Shown one piece after another: positions 27,085 through 39,800 of a stretch of 64,000 bases of DNA. The stretch lies in contig NC_133572.1 in NCBI RefSeq assembly GCF_048773025.1, forward strand, positions 9,501,001 through 9,565,000. Direction: 5' to 3'. This stretch comes from Camelus bactrianus (Eukaryota > Chordata > Mammalia > Artiodactyla > Camelidae). The translations under genes and the position numbers were made by a program. The notes below the pieces were generated by a model. That model saw nothing but the letters and a program-made list of their open reading frames with translations. It was not told where the DNA came from and searched no databases. The stretch's first letter is position 1. Each line of letters opens with the position of its first letter.

Positions 27085-27545
27085 TGGCCTGGATAAACCC
27101 CTCTCCTCACACATCTTGGGGAGTGTAGAACTTGTGACTGCCTTCTAACCAGTGAAATACGCCAAACGTGACGGGCTGTCACTCCCATCATTACGTTGCA
27201 TTACCTAAGACTGGGATGAGAGAGAGCCCCTTGCTGGCTCTGAAGAAGTGTGCTGTCATTTTGTGAGCAGGCCATGAGGCCTGGAACTGTGGGCACCTCT
27301 CGGGCTGAGAGAGGCCCCCAGCTGACAGTCAGCAAGGCAATGGGGACCTCAGACATACAGCTGCAAAGCAATAAGTAAGGTCAAATCCTAAATAAGCCTG
27401 GAAGCAGATTTCCCCCTCCTCAAGCCTCTAGATGAGAATATACTTCTTGGTTGAGACCCTTAGCAGAGAACCCATCTAAGATGATCCAGGACTCATGGCC
27501 CATGAAAACTGTGAGATCATAAGTATTGTGTGACGTCACTACACG
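27085..27545 (+). mobile_element. MaLR (MLT1-type) LTR fossil
   Basis: cttctaaccagtgaaatacg, gtgacgggctgtcactccca, cagctgacagtcagcaaggc and catgaaaactgtgagatcat match the ordered landmarks of an ERVL-MaLR LTR. It looks like a solo LTR, without internal sequence. It is broken and ancient, of a class shared across placental mammals, probably over 80-100 My old. Confidence 0.65.
27531..27538. promoter_or_regulatory. Perfect CRE palindrome TGACGTCA
   Basis: A full CREB/ATF consensus at the end of a MaLR LTR remnant. Function is unknown. Confidence 0.35.
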
Positions 27546-27549
27546 TGTG

Positions 27550-28595
27550 GAAATGTGCTACACGGCAAAGGAGAAGACCACTACAAATGTCGTCTATCTT
27601 TATAACTCGTGGGCCTTAGGCACACAGGGTACCAGGTACAACACTGAACACCTGCAAAGATTAAAGAGTTAAACTGCTTCTTCTGTGGTAATGCAGTTCT
27701 GAACAACGAGAAGTCAACCTCCTGAATGATATTTGCCTGTGACAATCTATAAGGAACTTCCTACCCACCCCGGGAGGGACGCTGATGAAAGATGAGCTTT
27801 TAAAGCGTCTCTCTGTGGCAGGCAAGTGTTGCAGAAGCAATCAGCAGCATCTTGGCACTGCCTGTTTCAACATGAACCCAGAGGCTCTGAAGTTTGGTTT
27901 GGAAGTCAGAGTTCCTCGACTTCCAAGATGGTAAGGCAGGTCAGAGTTAAAAGTGGTACTCCTTCTTAATCTCCTCTCTTCCTTCAACTCCTGTCTTCAG
28001 ATGCACAATGAACATCCTCTCCTATCTGGGAGCGAAGGTTATCTTGATCCTCCTCGATTCTTTCCCTTCACATATGGTGCTGTGAAATTCTACACTGACA
28101 CCAACCATTTAGTTCAGAGCAGCAGTTTTGGGGAATGCCTAGCCACCCTGATGTGCTGAATGGCCAGTGTCTTCATGGGAGAATCATCAGTTTGCTTCAG
28201 TCAAGGTGACAAGATACCTGAAGGATCAGTTGGTGGAAACACAGGCCCCCATCCTTCTGTTTCCCTCCCTGAAGCACCACATCCTGCTGCAATAGTTTTA
28301 GAGTTGTCTTACCACTCAAAGAACATAACATATTAATTTGACAGCAAAGATGAGCACACACAAAAATAGTAATAACAAACAGTCATTCCCTGGAGCTACA
28401 AATTAGTTGCACTTGTCTGTTTTGAAGACTTGTAGGGCTGATTAATTCAGTATTGGGAAAACACTGCTATTTGCTCTCATTCTCAGCTACGATAAGCTAT
28501 GAAGGAGTTGGGTAACAAGTGAAAGGTTCAGTTATGCAATCGGAAGACAGCTTTGAGCCTCTGCTGTGGGCAACAAACTAGACTAAGGTCTGTGC
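27550..28595. other. No gene recognised
   Basis: Unique intron sequence with no repeat that I can name. Confidence 0.5.
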
Positions 28596-28599
28596 TGGG

Positions 28600-28716
28600 C
28601 TCTCAACACTGGCTTCTCACTGACGTCACTAGGGGAACTTAAAAAATGTTGATGCCTGGGTCTAGGATGTGGCCTCAGATTTTTTTTTAAAGCTTTCAGG
28701 GAATTCCAGGATAAAC
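28600..28716. repeat. MER5-like hAT DNA transposon remnant
   Basis: ggggaacttaaaaaatgttg atgcctgggtctagg... resembles the MER5 group. Diverged and incomplete, with a CRE palindrome inside. Confidence 0.5.
28621..28628. promoter_or_regulatory. Perfect CRE palindrome TGACGTCA
   Basis: A full CREB/ATF consensus inside a MER5-like DNA transposon remnant. Function is unknown. Confidence 0.35.
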
Positions 28717-29037
28717 TGACAAGTTGACAGTCAGTGAATAAGGGAGGTAAAGGAAGCATCAAATTCCTTAGGAAGCTTGTCATTTAATTCAATTTAATAA
28801 ATTAAAATTTGAGCCCTCAAGAAACAATCAAGACACTTTTCCTTGAGAGGCTAAAAGCATCTGACCACCTCTTTTTCATCTTCCAAGTTTCTTTTCTCTA
28901 ACAAGCAGGTCATCTCTACCTTTGGAGACCTGGTTCCCTATGTCTTCCTCTCCTTTCTGACTCTTGACAATATTCTGGGTAACTCCAGCTTTTGTGTGTG
29001 TGTGTGTGTGAAAAATATATTACAAGAACTCATTTGT

Positions 29038-29170
29038 TTATTTCATTCAAAAAATATTTGTTGCACACCTACTCTGTTCTGGGTTTTTGTGCTAGGCACT
29101 GGGATACAAAACAAAACCCTGGAGCTCCTGTCTTGATAACTAGAATCTGGTGGGAAGACAGACGGACCTT
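29038..29170 (-). repeat. L2 LINE 3' end
   Basis: tcattcaaaaaatatttgtt gcacacctactctgttctgg... gtgctaggcactgggataca is the reverse L2 3' end. Confidence 0.85.
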
Positions 29171-29497
29171 TAAACCATCAGCACACTTTTTACCCTTCTC
29201 AAGGTGGGTACAAAGTTCAGGAGGAAAGTTACCAAAGGAGTGCTTCGGCCAGATGAGGGAAGTGGAAGAATGCTTCGCAGGGAGAAACCAAGCTAAGCCT
29301 TGAAGGATAAATATCACTTTGCCAAGTAAATTGTCAAAGGGGATAGTGTCCTGTGGTTAGAATGCAAAACATATATAAAATTATAGAGGCATGAAAGAGA
29401 ATTATGAATCCTGGATCATATGTTGTATGGAAACAGAGGGCAAAGGGAACAGAAGCAATCTGTGGAACCGAGTGATCACGCTAAACATGCCTTAATC

Positions 29498-29735
29498 ATT
29501 CACTGGGCTCTTAGCAAGTGTCACACACTGTGTGTGCACTTTATATGTCTTTTCTTATATAAATGTCATGGGACATATATATATACTAGAAAGAATTATC
29601 CCCATTTACAGATGAGAGAACTGAGGCCCAAGGCGTCAAGAGCCTTGCCCCAGGTTTGTAGGCAGCAGTGCTAGTTCTGACCTCGATCTGACTCCAGACG
29701 CTTAGCGTCATTACCTGCTCCACCATGCTGCCTCT
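29498..29735 (-). repeat. MIR SINE
   Basis: gggctcttagcaagtgtcac... tatccccatttacagatgag agaactgaggcccaagg is the reverse MIR, nearly complete. Confidence 0.85.
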
Positions 29736-29739
29736 GCTT

Positions 29740-30530
29740 AAGGAGAAAGTGAGACAGCCAGGCAGGTACCAGATCTGCAACCGTGTAATAACTTGGCCTC
29801 CAAGGAGAGCTGTGGTCATTCTTCCTCATCAGTTTCTCCCTTGTAGTTAAGAAACTGATCACCTCTCTCCATAACATTTCCCTCTCGCATTGGTCTTGGC
29901 CGTGGCCCAGACACCAAGATTTTTAAAGCTCCCCCTCCTAATTTGAATGTGCCCACCCAAAGGCTGAGACTCAGTTGACAGGAGACATGAAAATGGGGAG
30001 GGATGCTCCTTAGGGAGCTTGCAGTTCAAATCAGTGACCATCAGCCTTTAGAACCCCTCATTCCCCTAGATTTCCTGAGATGCCACTACCTTCCGCTGGG
30101 GAAAGACACTTCATCTGGTGTCAGGAAACTAGCCAACGTGCGAAAAGCAGTGGCATCTCTTTTAGGTGATAAAAGAGTATCTTCAGGGAAAATTCTGAGG
30201 TTGGACTCGGGAGAAAAATAATGATTTTAAAAGGTCTTCCTGTGTTCATATCAAGGTGTGGTCCTTGAGGCCACCATTAAGAAATGACTAGCATGATGAC
30301 AACATCGAGAAGTGAAATTGTTGATTTTTTTTCCCTGTTCACCTTTGATAGCCTGGATGTTTGCTGATCCATGGACTAAGCCAAAGATTAAGCTTCGTGG
30401 GGAAAAAAATTTAAAAAAAAATGTTCATTAAATTCTAAAGTTTTCCATCTTCTTCTGAGTAGGAAAAATTTAGAAGGAAAATAAAAAGCCATTGATATCA
30501 ATCTGATATATTATTTAGAGACTCTGTCTT
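29740..30530. other. No gene recognised
   Basis: Unique intron sequence. Confidence 0.5.
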
Positions 30531-30535
30531 TGAGT

Positions 30536-30835
30536 CAAAGAGATGAGGGAGAAAGGGAGGAGAAGGAAGGAGGTGGGGGGAAGGAGGAGGGGGGAGGAGG
30601 AGGAGGTGGGAGGGGGAAGGGGAGAAGGAGGAGGGAGGGGAGGAAGCAGAAGAGGGGGAGGAGGGGGGAGGTGGGAGGGGGAAGGGGACAAGGCGGAGGG
30701 ATGGGAGGAGGCAGAAGAGGGGGAGGAGGGGGAAGTGGGGGAGGTGGGAGGGGGAAGGAATAGGAGGAAGAGGAGGAGGAGGAGGCAGAGGGGAAGGAGG
30801 AAACTACTTGATTCAGAAGAAGAGGAGAAAATAAA
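30536..30835 (+). repeat. Polypurine (GGA/GGGA-rich) tract, about 300 bp
   Basis: The plus strand is almost entirely G and A (gaggagg, gggggagg, gggaagggg units) with few pyrimidines. In the RERG transcript (minus strand) this is a C/U tract. The long ORFs in both directions are low-complexity artefacts. Confidence 0.95.
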
Positions 30836-31935
30836 ATAGAGAAAAGCTTCAGAGGATTCTCCTCTACAGCCTTATGGGATAAGTGACAAAGAACAGGCCC
30901 TGCTAATAATGAGAATAAGCTGCCGAAGTCCAGGACCAAGCAGAAAATAACACAGCATTTAATTACACAGTGACAGTTGCAGTGCTGGGGATTTCCCAGA
31001 GATTAATGGAGCAGCTGGGAAGAGCTGATGGCCCTGGGGACAGCCCACATGATCCCAGTCAATGAATCATACCCAGGAGAAGCCTCTTGGGAACTCCACT
31101 ACGAAGCAGAAAATGGAGGAGGATTGGGCGCTTGGGCGCTTGGGTTTGCTTTCCTCTTTCTCTTCCTATTTAAAAAAAAAAATTAACACAGGGGATAATT
31201 TGGTTTCAATTAGGATTCCTACAGTGATAATCAGACTGCCTACTTCATCTCTCACTCTTCAAGCCTCTTAACTACAGATAAAACTTCTCCACGACGTCAG
31301 GCTAAACTGGTAGCTATGATCAAGATAATTTTTGAGAGGTGGGAAAGGGGAAGAGTGGACTTTTTGAAAATTGGGATTTCAAGAGGCAGCAGAACCAGCT
31401 TTCTAGCCAACAAGGAGGGTTAAGACACCATGATGGATTCCAAGTGAAAGACACTTCCCTTTTTGAGAGCAAAGCTTACGACAAACCTAAGAGTAAATGC
31501 AGCATTTAGCACAACCAAATGCTAAATATTAATTTAGTAATACGAAATTTAAATACAATTGAACTGGCAGCCAGAAAGTTCTTTAGGTCTGGGGTTTCAG
31601 GGCTATTACTAATTTGCTCACACTTCAATGCCCAGCCTTAACACTGTTAGCTCTTAAGTTTGATGACGTTAGGTACAAATGTGAATTAACGCTGTACATA
31701 TATATTGCTCCTTCTTGGTCTTCTGGCTGTTTTTAAGAGTGAAACAAAATACTCTGAGACCTTGTTTTGCATTGTGCTAGGTGAATTACACCGAAGAAAG
31801 ATTTTATGATAATTTTATAAGACCGCACATTGATTTCCTCTGCACTATCAGGAAATAAACAAATACTGAAGACACAAGGACCTAGAAAAATGTCTTCCCA
31901 CCAGAGTAAGTCAGAGTAGAGAACACCAAACCTGA
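30836..31935. other. No gene recognised
   Basis: Unique intron sequence, with a small tandem duplication gggcgctt x2 near 31126. Confidence 0.5.
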
Positions 31936-31939
31936 TTCC

Positions 31940-32092
31940 AGAATTCCAGAGCTAGAATGGGTTCTTGGAAAGGCAGAAGTCTTATTTTAAGGATGAGAAG
32001 TAGATATCCAAAGAGATGGACCACTTACTTGCCCAAGGTCACAAGGCTAATTAGTGGCAAAGTCACGACCATAACTTCTGTCCCCCACCCCT
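31940..32092 (-). repeat. MIR-like SINE remnant
   Basis: acttgcccaaggtcacaagg ctaattagtggcaaagtcac is a reversed MIR core. Confidence 0.6.
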
Positions 32093-32414
32093 CACCCAAT
32101 CCAATGTTCATGTACTTCCACCAGTGTTTTCTTTTACTCACACGGCCAGCTTTAATGCCTCTTTGGCAAAGAGATATTTATCTTTCATGCTCTAATAGAA
32201 TAGGCTATTGACAAAGGATAAGAAAGCACATTCTGCTCGAAGATCCAAGCTTGGGTAACCACTGTTGCTTGGAGATGATCGCAGCATCTCTTAATATTAA
32301 GGAAGTTACACAAACACATATACAAAGATTTCTAATCTAGTAACATTCTTCCTTGATCATCACGCATGAAGAAATTCTCAAAAAGGAGATAGTATCAAGT
32401 CAATTAATGAAAAG

Positions 32415-32640
32415 AGAACGGTCTTTGGGATCAATTCTTGCTCTAATACTAAATCCTGCTCTGAACGTGTCATTTATTTTTTTCTGAACTGTGGCTTACC
32501 AAGAAATGAAGATACACTTTACACACTTAGTGTGGAGATAAATTTAGCACAAAATGGACACACATAATGTGTGCTTAAACTAACCAATGTCAGATTAAAA
32601 CTGATTTAGCATATAATAGGTGCTCAATAAGATTTTATTT
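32415..32640 (+). repeat. MIR-like SINE, diverged
   Basis: A weak MIR order, ending in tagcatataataggtgctca ataagattttattt, which is the MIR 3' end. Confidence 0.45.
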
Positions 32641-32934
32641 GTTCTTCTTTAAAAGGGATTTTCCAGCCCAAACTACAATTCTTAGAAAGAAATAAATGCA
32701 AGAATAAATTTGAGAGGAAGAGGAATCTATCATCCCTTCCACAACTCTCTGGTTCTCCACTGGTGGGAGTTAAGAGAACACCCCAGACCATCATGTCCTC
32801 TCAGAGTAAAGAGATCCTTTGATCTCTTGACATCAGTGAACAAAAGAAACCAAAGTATGCCATGTCGTCCCTCTTCCCACTAAGACAAACAGAACTTTCT
32901 GCGGTGATGGCAATATCCCACATTTGCATGGTGC

Positions 32935-33584
32935 TACCCGGATTACTGAAATAGCCCCCTAATGGGTCTCTCCGTCTCCATCTTTGTTTTCAATCTCTCT
33001 ACCCCAACACACACCATATTGGAGTCTAGTATAGAAATTAGAGTGTCATTCCTTTGCCTAAAACATTCCAATGGCTTTTTATGTCATTCCAGTAAGAGGC
33101 AAAGTGTTCACAGTGACCAGGAACCTGTTCGCTCTCACCAGCCCCAATACCCTCCTGTCCCCATCTCCTCTCCTCTCCATCTAAACCCGTCTTCCTCTTT
33201 GGTGTCCCTGCAGACGTAAGATCTTGGCACTCTTTGTTCTGGCCTGGAATGCTCCTTATGCAGATCAGCACATGACTCACTTCCTCGCTTTCTTCAGCTC
33301 TTTGCTTAAATGCAGTCTTCTTACTGAAATCTTCTCTGGTCCCTGTTTAGAACTGCAATCCTCAACACTCTGTTTCTATTCCCATCTTTATTCCCCCCCC
33401 CCCCCCTCAGCTACCGTCATCTGACATAATGTACACTGCAAATATTTATTTTCTTATTATATTTCTGACCCTTCAGAATGTAAATTCTGTTGTTTTAAAC
33501 TATTTTATTCACTGCTATATTTCCAGAGCCTCAGACAATGACTGGAATATAGCAGGTGGTAAATAAATATTCGTTGAATAAATG
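32935..33584 (+). repeat. L2 LINE 3' part, about 650 bp
   Basis: Starts gattactgaaatagccccct aatgggtctc, runs through ctggcctggaatgctcctta (the L2 3' coding/UTR region) and ends aaataaatattcgttgaata aatgg. A 14-C run (33393-33406) interrupts it. Confidence 0.85.
33393..33406 (+). repeat. Poly(C) run
   Basis: Fourteen consecutive C. The length is likely to be unreliable in sequencing. Confidence 0.9.
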
Positions 33585-33589
33585 GTTGT

Positions 33590-34375
33590 ACGGCTAGAAC
33601 ATTAGGAAGAAGCAGCTTCTGGGAGAGGAGTTTATATGACTTTCCTCATTAGTGAGGGTTAGGAAGAAGAGAGCTTGGTGAATCTCATCCTCAAAAATTC
33701 ATGAAAAAGGCAGAAAGCCACAGTCTTCTAGTTATCACCCACTTCAGCAAGGATACCAATCGGGGAGCTTGACATTAAGAAATTTGTATAATTTCTTAGA
33801 CTCTCAACATCCCCACATATGCCCTTTTCATAATCATCCGTTTCCTAGTATTAATTTAAAATGTTACTTTTCTTAGTAATAGTAAGATGGAGGAGTTGAG
33901 GGTGCACTATATATCGAGTCCAGTTTAGGGGTTAGATTAGAGGGTTCAAAGAACTGCAAGAATTGAATCAGACGATGACAGCTTACACAAAGCCTGGAAG
34001 CACCTGACATCCACAGGGCCTACGGTAAGGGACACCGGAGAGCATGGAAATTGGGTCCACAAAGGGCCCTCAGGGTTTAAACACTGGGAAGACCTTTGGG
34101 CTGCTCTAAAACCTGAAAACAAACGTCACCAATCATGAGTTACGTACACATCATAGTCTTAGGGTTTTCCAAAGGTCGTAAGATGTTCCTTAATTTTGAA
34201 GTTAACCCAGTTCTGGAACTAGAGCCAAAGAGAGGTTTTGCTATTTGGGACAGCCAGGTGAAAGGGCTGAAAACACAAGGATAGACAAAAGCCGGAAGAA
34301 AGATCCCTGGGTGAAGGCCCTGACAGCGGACAGAGCGAAAGACAGGAAGCACAGGAGGGAATGCGGGCACCTGGA
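33590..34375. other. No gene recognised
   Basis: Unique intron sequence. Confidence 0.5.
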
Positions 34376-34377
34376 GC

Positions 34378-34900
34378 AAGTGCATTCACTTTCTGTGGCT
34401 GCATAACGCACTGCCACAAACGTAGCGGCTCAAAACACCCTTTAGAATCTTACGGTTTCTTGGGTCAGGAGTCTCACCGGCCTGCAGTCAAGCTGTCAGC
34501 TGGGGACTGGTCTCATCAGAGGCTTGACTCGGGGAAGATCCACTTTCAGGCCTCTTCAGGTCTTTGGCAGAATTCAGTTTCTTGTGGTTGTGGGACTAAG
34601 GTTTATTTTTTTGCTGGCTGTTGGGGGTGGGGCTCTCAGCTCCCAGAAGTTACCCATAATTCCCTGCCACGTACCCACTCAGACCATGGCATCTTCTTCA
34701 AAGCCAGCAAAGGGGTCTCTCTCACTCCAGTCTGCTTAAGACAGAGTCTTATACAACTTAATCACAGAAGTGACATTCCATCTCCTTTTCCATTTTCTAT
34801 TGATTAGAAGCAAGTTATAGGTTCCACCTGAACCCAAGGGGAAGAGACATGACTCATTAGCGGATCATCCAGGGTGTGTCCGTCACAGCCACACAAGCAC
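34378..34900 (-). mobile_element. MaLR (MLT1-type) LTR fossil
   Basis: tttctgtggctgcataacgc actgccacaaacg... at the left edge and acattccatctccttttcca ... gattagaagcaagttatagg near the right are the reverse complement of MLT1-like LTR ends. It looks like a solo LTR, broken and of eutherian-wide age. The 148-codon plus-strand ORF inside it is an artefact of this repeat. Confidence 0.7.
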
Positions 34901-35084
34901 CATCACAGACCTTCAGATAATCATCTTTGCGTCAGAGGCCGCTGCTGTACACGATAGCATAAATCCGCACGTGGACTAAGAAATGACTTACAGATTCTGG
35001 ATGTGGAATCGAACGTTCTCAGCAGTAGATCCCCCCAACCCTCAGCTCCCTCATACAATCAAGCATTGACTTCTGCCGATTATA

Positions 35085-35752
35085 CCTTACTGAAACCTCC
35101 TAAATCTGTCCATTCTCTCTTTAAATCCCTGACCATTGTGTCAAGGCCATTGCCATCCCTTGCTGGGACTTCTGCAATAGCCTTCGAGTTGGTCTCTCTA
35201 GCCCTCCACCTCTGCCCCAACCCTCTGTATAATCTGATCCTCACGGGAAAGCCAGAGTAATTTTTCTAAAATATAAATCTGATCATTTTCTAATTGGAGC
35301 TGCCAGTTTTACTAGCTGCCTCGCTACATTTAGGTTAAGTAACAAACTTAACATCATCTAGTTTCTGCTTAGCTTTCTAGCTCCCTTTGAACTCCACGGT
35401 CCAGACAAGTTAACTATTTCTTTGTTTTTCAACAGTTCCGTTTTCTCTCGCTTCCACTCTTGCTATGCTGTTTCTTTGGCCTGAAACACATCTCTGCTTC
35501 CCCCCAGAACAACACCCCCCATCTCCACCCATCCAACTTGGCTTGTTCGTACTCATCTTCAGCTCTGTGATCTCTCATCCCCCAAGCCCAAGTCAAGTGT
35601 TACTTCTGTGTTTTCCCATTGAATCATGTCCCTCCTTTATCCTGGCACTTACTGCTTTGTCAGGATCTGTCTGGCCTGTTAGCTGCTAAATCCCTGAGAA
35701 GAACACAGTGATTCAACCTCGTGGCTTCTGAGTAACTATTGAATGAACAAAT
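35085..35752 (+). repeat. L2 LINE 3' part, about 670 bp
   Basis: acttctgcaatagccttcga gttggtctctc... gccagagtaatttttctaaa atataaatctgatcatttt... and the end taactattgaatgaacaaat follow the L2 3' region. Same orientation as the copy at 32935. Confidence 0.85.
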
Positions 35753-35889
35753 GCCAAGTTTTATCATAAGCAGTTATCTTGCCACTGTCCCGGACGCCTC
35801 AGACTCATTTGTTTTCCAGTCTTGGAAAAACAGAGAGAGAATATCACTTATGCAATGACTTAATTTTGAGATAAATTCAAACTTAACAA

Positions 35890-36830
35890 ATGAGTCGTCA
35901 AAATAGTACAGAGAGTTCTCACCAGCTATTTGCAGAATGTCCTTTAATTTGAGTTTGTCTGGTGTTAACCCACGATTAGATTGTTATACACAGTTGGAAA
36001 GAATGCCCTAGAGATGATTTATCTTTCTCAGTGAATCATGCCATTTAGATGTGCCTTATCCCTAGTGATTAATTAATTAATTGATTAAATTTCCCCTTTA
36101 GTACTCGGTTACGGTGGTCTCTGCCAGGTTCTTCTCTGTAAAGTTATTGTCTTTCCCTTTGCAATTAATAAATGTTTATTTTAGGGGAGACACTTTGAAA
36201 CTGTGCAAACATCCTATTTATACTTAAATGCTCACCCATGAAATCCATCCATAGTTGCCCACAGAAATTATAAGTGTGATGTTCTATTGTTCTATTCTAA
36301 CCATTCATCTGTATTTATTAATTGGAATTGTTTTGTAAAGAAGACTTGTTAGTTCTTCCACTTTTATTTACTCGGTTATTTGTTTATGTCAACGTGGACT
36401 CAAGAATGACCGTTTTGTCCACTGAGTTATAACCAATACTGTTATTGGATTTATGTTGTTATTTATTTTGCTCAAATTAGTCCAACTCTGGCCATTGGGA
36501 GCCCTTTCACATTGGTGGACTTGCATCCATCCTCTCTCGTTTTCCAGCACTTTCTTACTTTCTGGCACCACAAGAATTCCATTCTCATCTTTCCTTTGCC
36601 TGCCCCAGCCCTGGAATCACTTCTCCAATGAATTCTGGTTCTTTTTATTGGAGAGTAATACCTGCCTCTCCAAACACAGTGAGAGTCTTAACTATACTCT
36701 CATTCCCACACTCCCCGCACTGGAGTCTTCGCTTCTGTCTCCCGCAAAGAAAGACAAACTTAAAATGACAGTTTTAGAAACTGAGGGTCCAGGACATAAT
36801 AATGGACACACAGCAACACAGTAGAGCAGA
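35890..36830 (-). repeat. L1M-type LINE fragment (second copy)
   Basis: Shares ordered segments with 3380-4230: ggtggtctctgccaggttc... ctctgtaaagttattgtc, and ctgccccagccctggaatca cttctccaatg near 36600. Family and orientation are tentative. Confidence 0.5.
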
Positions 36831-36834
36831 GAGA

Positions 36835-39800
36835 TTGCTGAATTTAGAGCTGGGAGACATTCCTGATCATTTTGACTCTGGGTCTTCTTTGGAGAGAAGA
36901 GATACTGTAAATAAGGGAAATTCTAAATCCCATTGCAAGTGAGAGAAACCTGCCTATGAACACCTGGCTATTATTTCCTCTGCGTTCATTCTCATGCTTC
37001 CGAATTTCAGAGGTAGGCAAACGATTCAGGTTATTACTATACCATGAAAAGATGTGAATCGGTGAAAAGAGGCTTCCTTCTTTTCATTTTATGCGTTCCC
37101 ACCCCTCCCCACCAAAAGGATTTGAATTCGAGATTCACTTTGCCAGCAGGAAAAAACAAACAAACAAACAAAAAAAACAAGTACCTTTACAGGAACAATC
37201 AAAACAATGACTCACCAACTCTGTGCAAGGATTTAAGATGATTTCCCTGTTTTGAGGCAACTTCAGGGGATTATACTAGATTATACGCAGAAGGGCGAAA
37301 GAGAGAGAGAGAGAGCAGCTGGAGGGCGTCCACACTCGCCTGGCACCATTCACAGCATCCAGGCTGGACCCTAAACAACAACCACTGACTCCCTTCATCG
37401 GCACATTCCAGGCTGCTGGGAAGGGAGCAGAGGCAGAAGACATTTAAGGATGATCATAAATGATCATTCCAAAGTCACTAGAAACAGATCTCTTGAAACA
37501 CCCTTTTCGTACTCTGTCTTATATATAGTCAGTCCGCAGCTCCTCAGTTGCCAAAATATATACATTCGCCCCTCAGAACCTATGCCTTTGGAAATCCACT
37601 TTATTAGACTGAATGTTTTTAATTAGGGGGAAAAAAAAAGAAATCTGATCTCCTGAAAAAAAAAAAAACAACTGGTGTTCAGTGAAATCTGAACTAAGAA
37701 TGCTTTACTCCTTGAATAACATTCCATTATCTCAGATTCAGGCTCTGGATATACAGTCTCGATGTTGTTTAAAAGCCTGGAGCCCATCTTTTCCAGGAAT
37801 GCTTCACACAATGTCCAGTTTGCAGCTGCCAAGAAAGAAGTTCTACTTTGCTTTATTGGTTAAAAGCAATTCTGTTGACACCAGCAGGATCTCTTGCTAT
37901 GTCCGTTTTTTTTCACCTTCTGTTTGCTGCAGGATCCTGGGTTGATCGCCTGACCACTGAGAACTTGATGAAATCCACAGAGAAAACCGTACTGGTGATG
38001 CTGGGTTCTCCAGGTAATGATTTCCACAACCAACTTGAAATCTATTATCTTTGCAAGGCCAATTTCTGGTTGCCGATTGGCATGTGGTAACTCAAGTCAA
38101 GGAGTCACCCCTTTACATCCATCAGAAATGGAGAGTTTTTTGGTTTGCTTTGGTTTTCGAAATATCTACATATGTTATCTTCCAGAATATACTCTGTGGA
38201 GAAGTTTCATGTAAGGACCCAGAAAGCCAGAGAGCTTCTCAAATTAATGCTTGCAAAGCGACCTGAGTTTAGCCTTTCTGAACATAGTTATAGTCACAGC
38301 TAATGAGCAGATAAAGTGCTGAAATGGAAAGATTCTAATTAGCCACCTAGAGATGGTGACTGAATTGAAGAGATTCACACACTGCCTTCAGGGGTGGTGC
38401 TTTGGGTAAAGTCCAATGGAAGGTTTGCCCCAAATGGAATGAGGTACAAATGCCACAGGACCACATCTCCTCCCCTTAGCACCTCACACACTGAATGCCA
38501 AGGGTGCCTAATGAGGAAATGAAAAGTTGGATCAACAGAGAGAGGTCACTGTAAATCTCTCAGTCTTTTCTGCCCACTCATTTTTTTTTTTCCCTGCTAA
38601 GTAGGTGGTTTTCACCCTACTCTATAAATGATTGTGTATCTTGGTTCTACAGCATATGGAACATCTCCACTTACCTTGTTAATGCACAGCAAACTTGGCT
38701 GCGGGATTTTTTTTCCCCTGTTGGTTTAGTTAATTACACAAATCTTTCAGCATTTATTTGTCTCAAATTAAACTGAGGTCGAAAGAAGATCAAGTCAAGA
38801 AGGTGGGAAGAAATCTGTGTTGCCTGCCAAACTGAGGCAAACAGATACCTAAAAGTTGCATCACGGATGATAAAGATACGGTTAATATGTCATCCTCCTC
38901 CCACAGCAGACACACAGCTTCAGTTCCACTGTGCTCCTGTTCCCATGGTTTAAATTGGATGTGTGCACAACTTCAGGTAATGAGCCACTCAGTTGGATGG
39001 TTGTAGGTTTTGTGTATTCGTGAGATACTCTCTAAGCTAAACAGACAAGCACATGGAAGGGACGTACCGGCCATCCATGAAGCTCAATGAGCAGCAAGCG
39101 TGCCCCATTCACAGCGGAGTGGGTGAGCTTTGATCACCTGAGGACTATGATCCCATGACTTCCCTCCTCCTTCTGGGACATTTAAAATCTGAGAAAGGGG
39201 TGGCTGTTTCCCCACAAGTTTCAAGTGAGCCTTCTCTAGTCAACGATTTGGTGAGCAGGATTCATCTTCAGTCCAGTGAGAAAGCAGCCCAGCAGAAGAG
39301 GATACTGTGGGGAAAGCACGCCGCCCAGCCCAGTGAAATGATGTGCCGTGAAGCTGTTATTTATTTATGGGAAAAAAGAAGAACATTTCGTTCTGCCCCA
39401 GCAGAGCTTTTGTACAAAAGAGATGACCCTGGCTTCCTGGATGGAGATAATTAACATTATCAGCCTGTTACAAGGTTGGCACACATACGCTAGAAAATTA
39501 CACCTTGTCTTAACCATTCTTTTCCCCTGAGTAAGTATTTTTCCAACAGATGAAGCCCTACACTTGGGCTTCATATTAGCAATTGTGATCGAGTTTAAAG
39601 CCATGGTATAAAGGCCAGCCAGGTCTCTGCTACCAAGACGGTGGACCTTGCACCAAAAATATACTGAATTAAATCAAGTAAACCCGTAAGTGAAGGGAAA
39701 GTTTTGATGATTCATGAGCATCTAGTTTACACTAAAAACAAAACCTATGCCCCCTCTCTGGGCTGAGAAATGGTTTCTAAAGACCTTTAGAAGTGCCGAT

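Noticed and set aside
30535-30939. 134-codon minus-strand and 98-codon plus-strand ORFs
   Set aside because: Pro/Leu/Ser and Gly/Arg/Glu translations of the polypurine tract; simple-sequence artefacts.
34361-34807. 148-codon plus-strand ORF
   Set aside because: It lies wholly in a MaLR LTR fossil in reverse orientation; not a gene.
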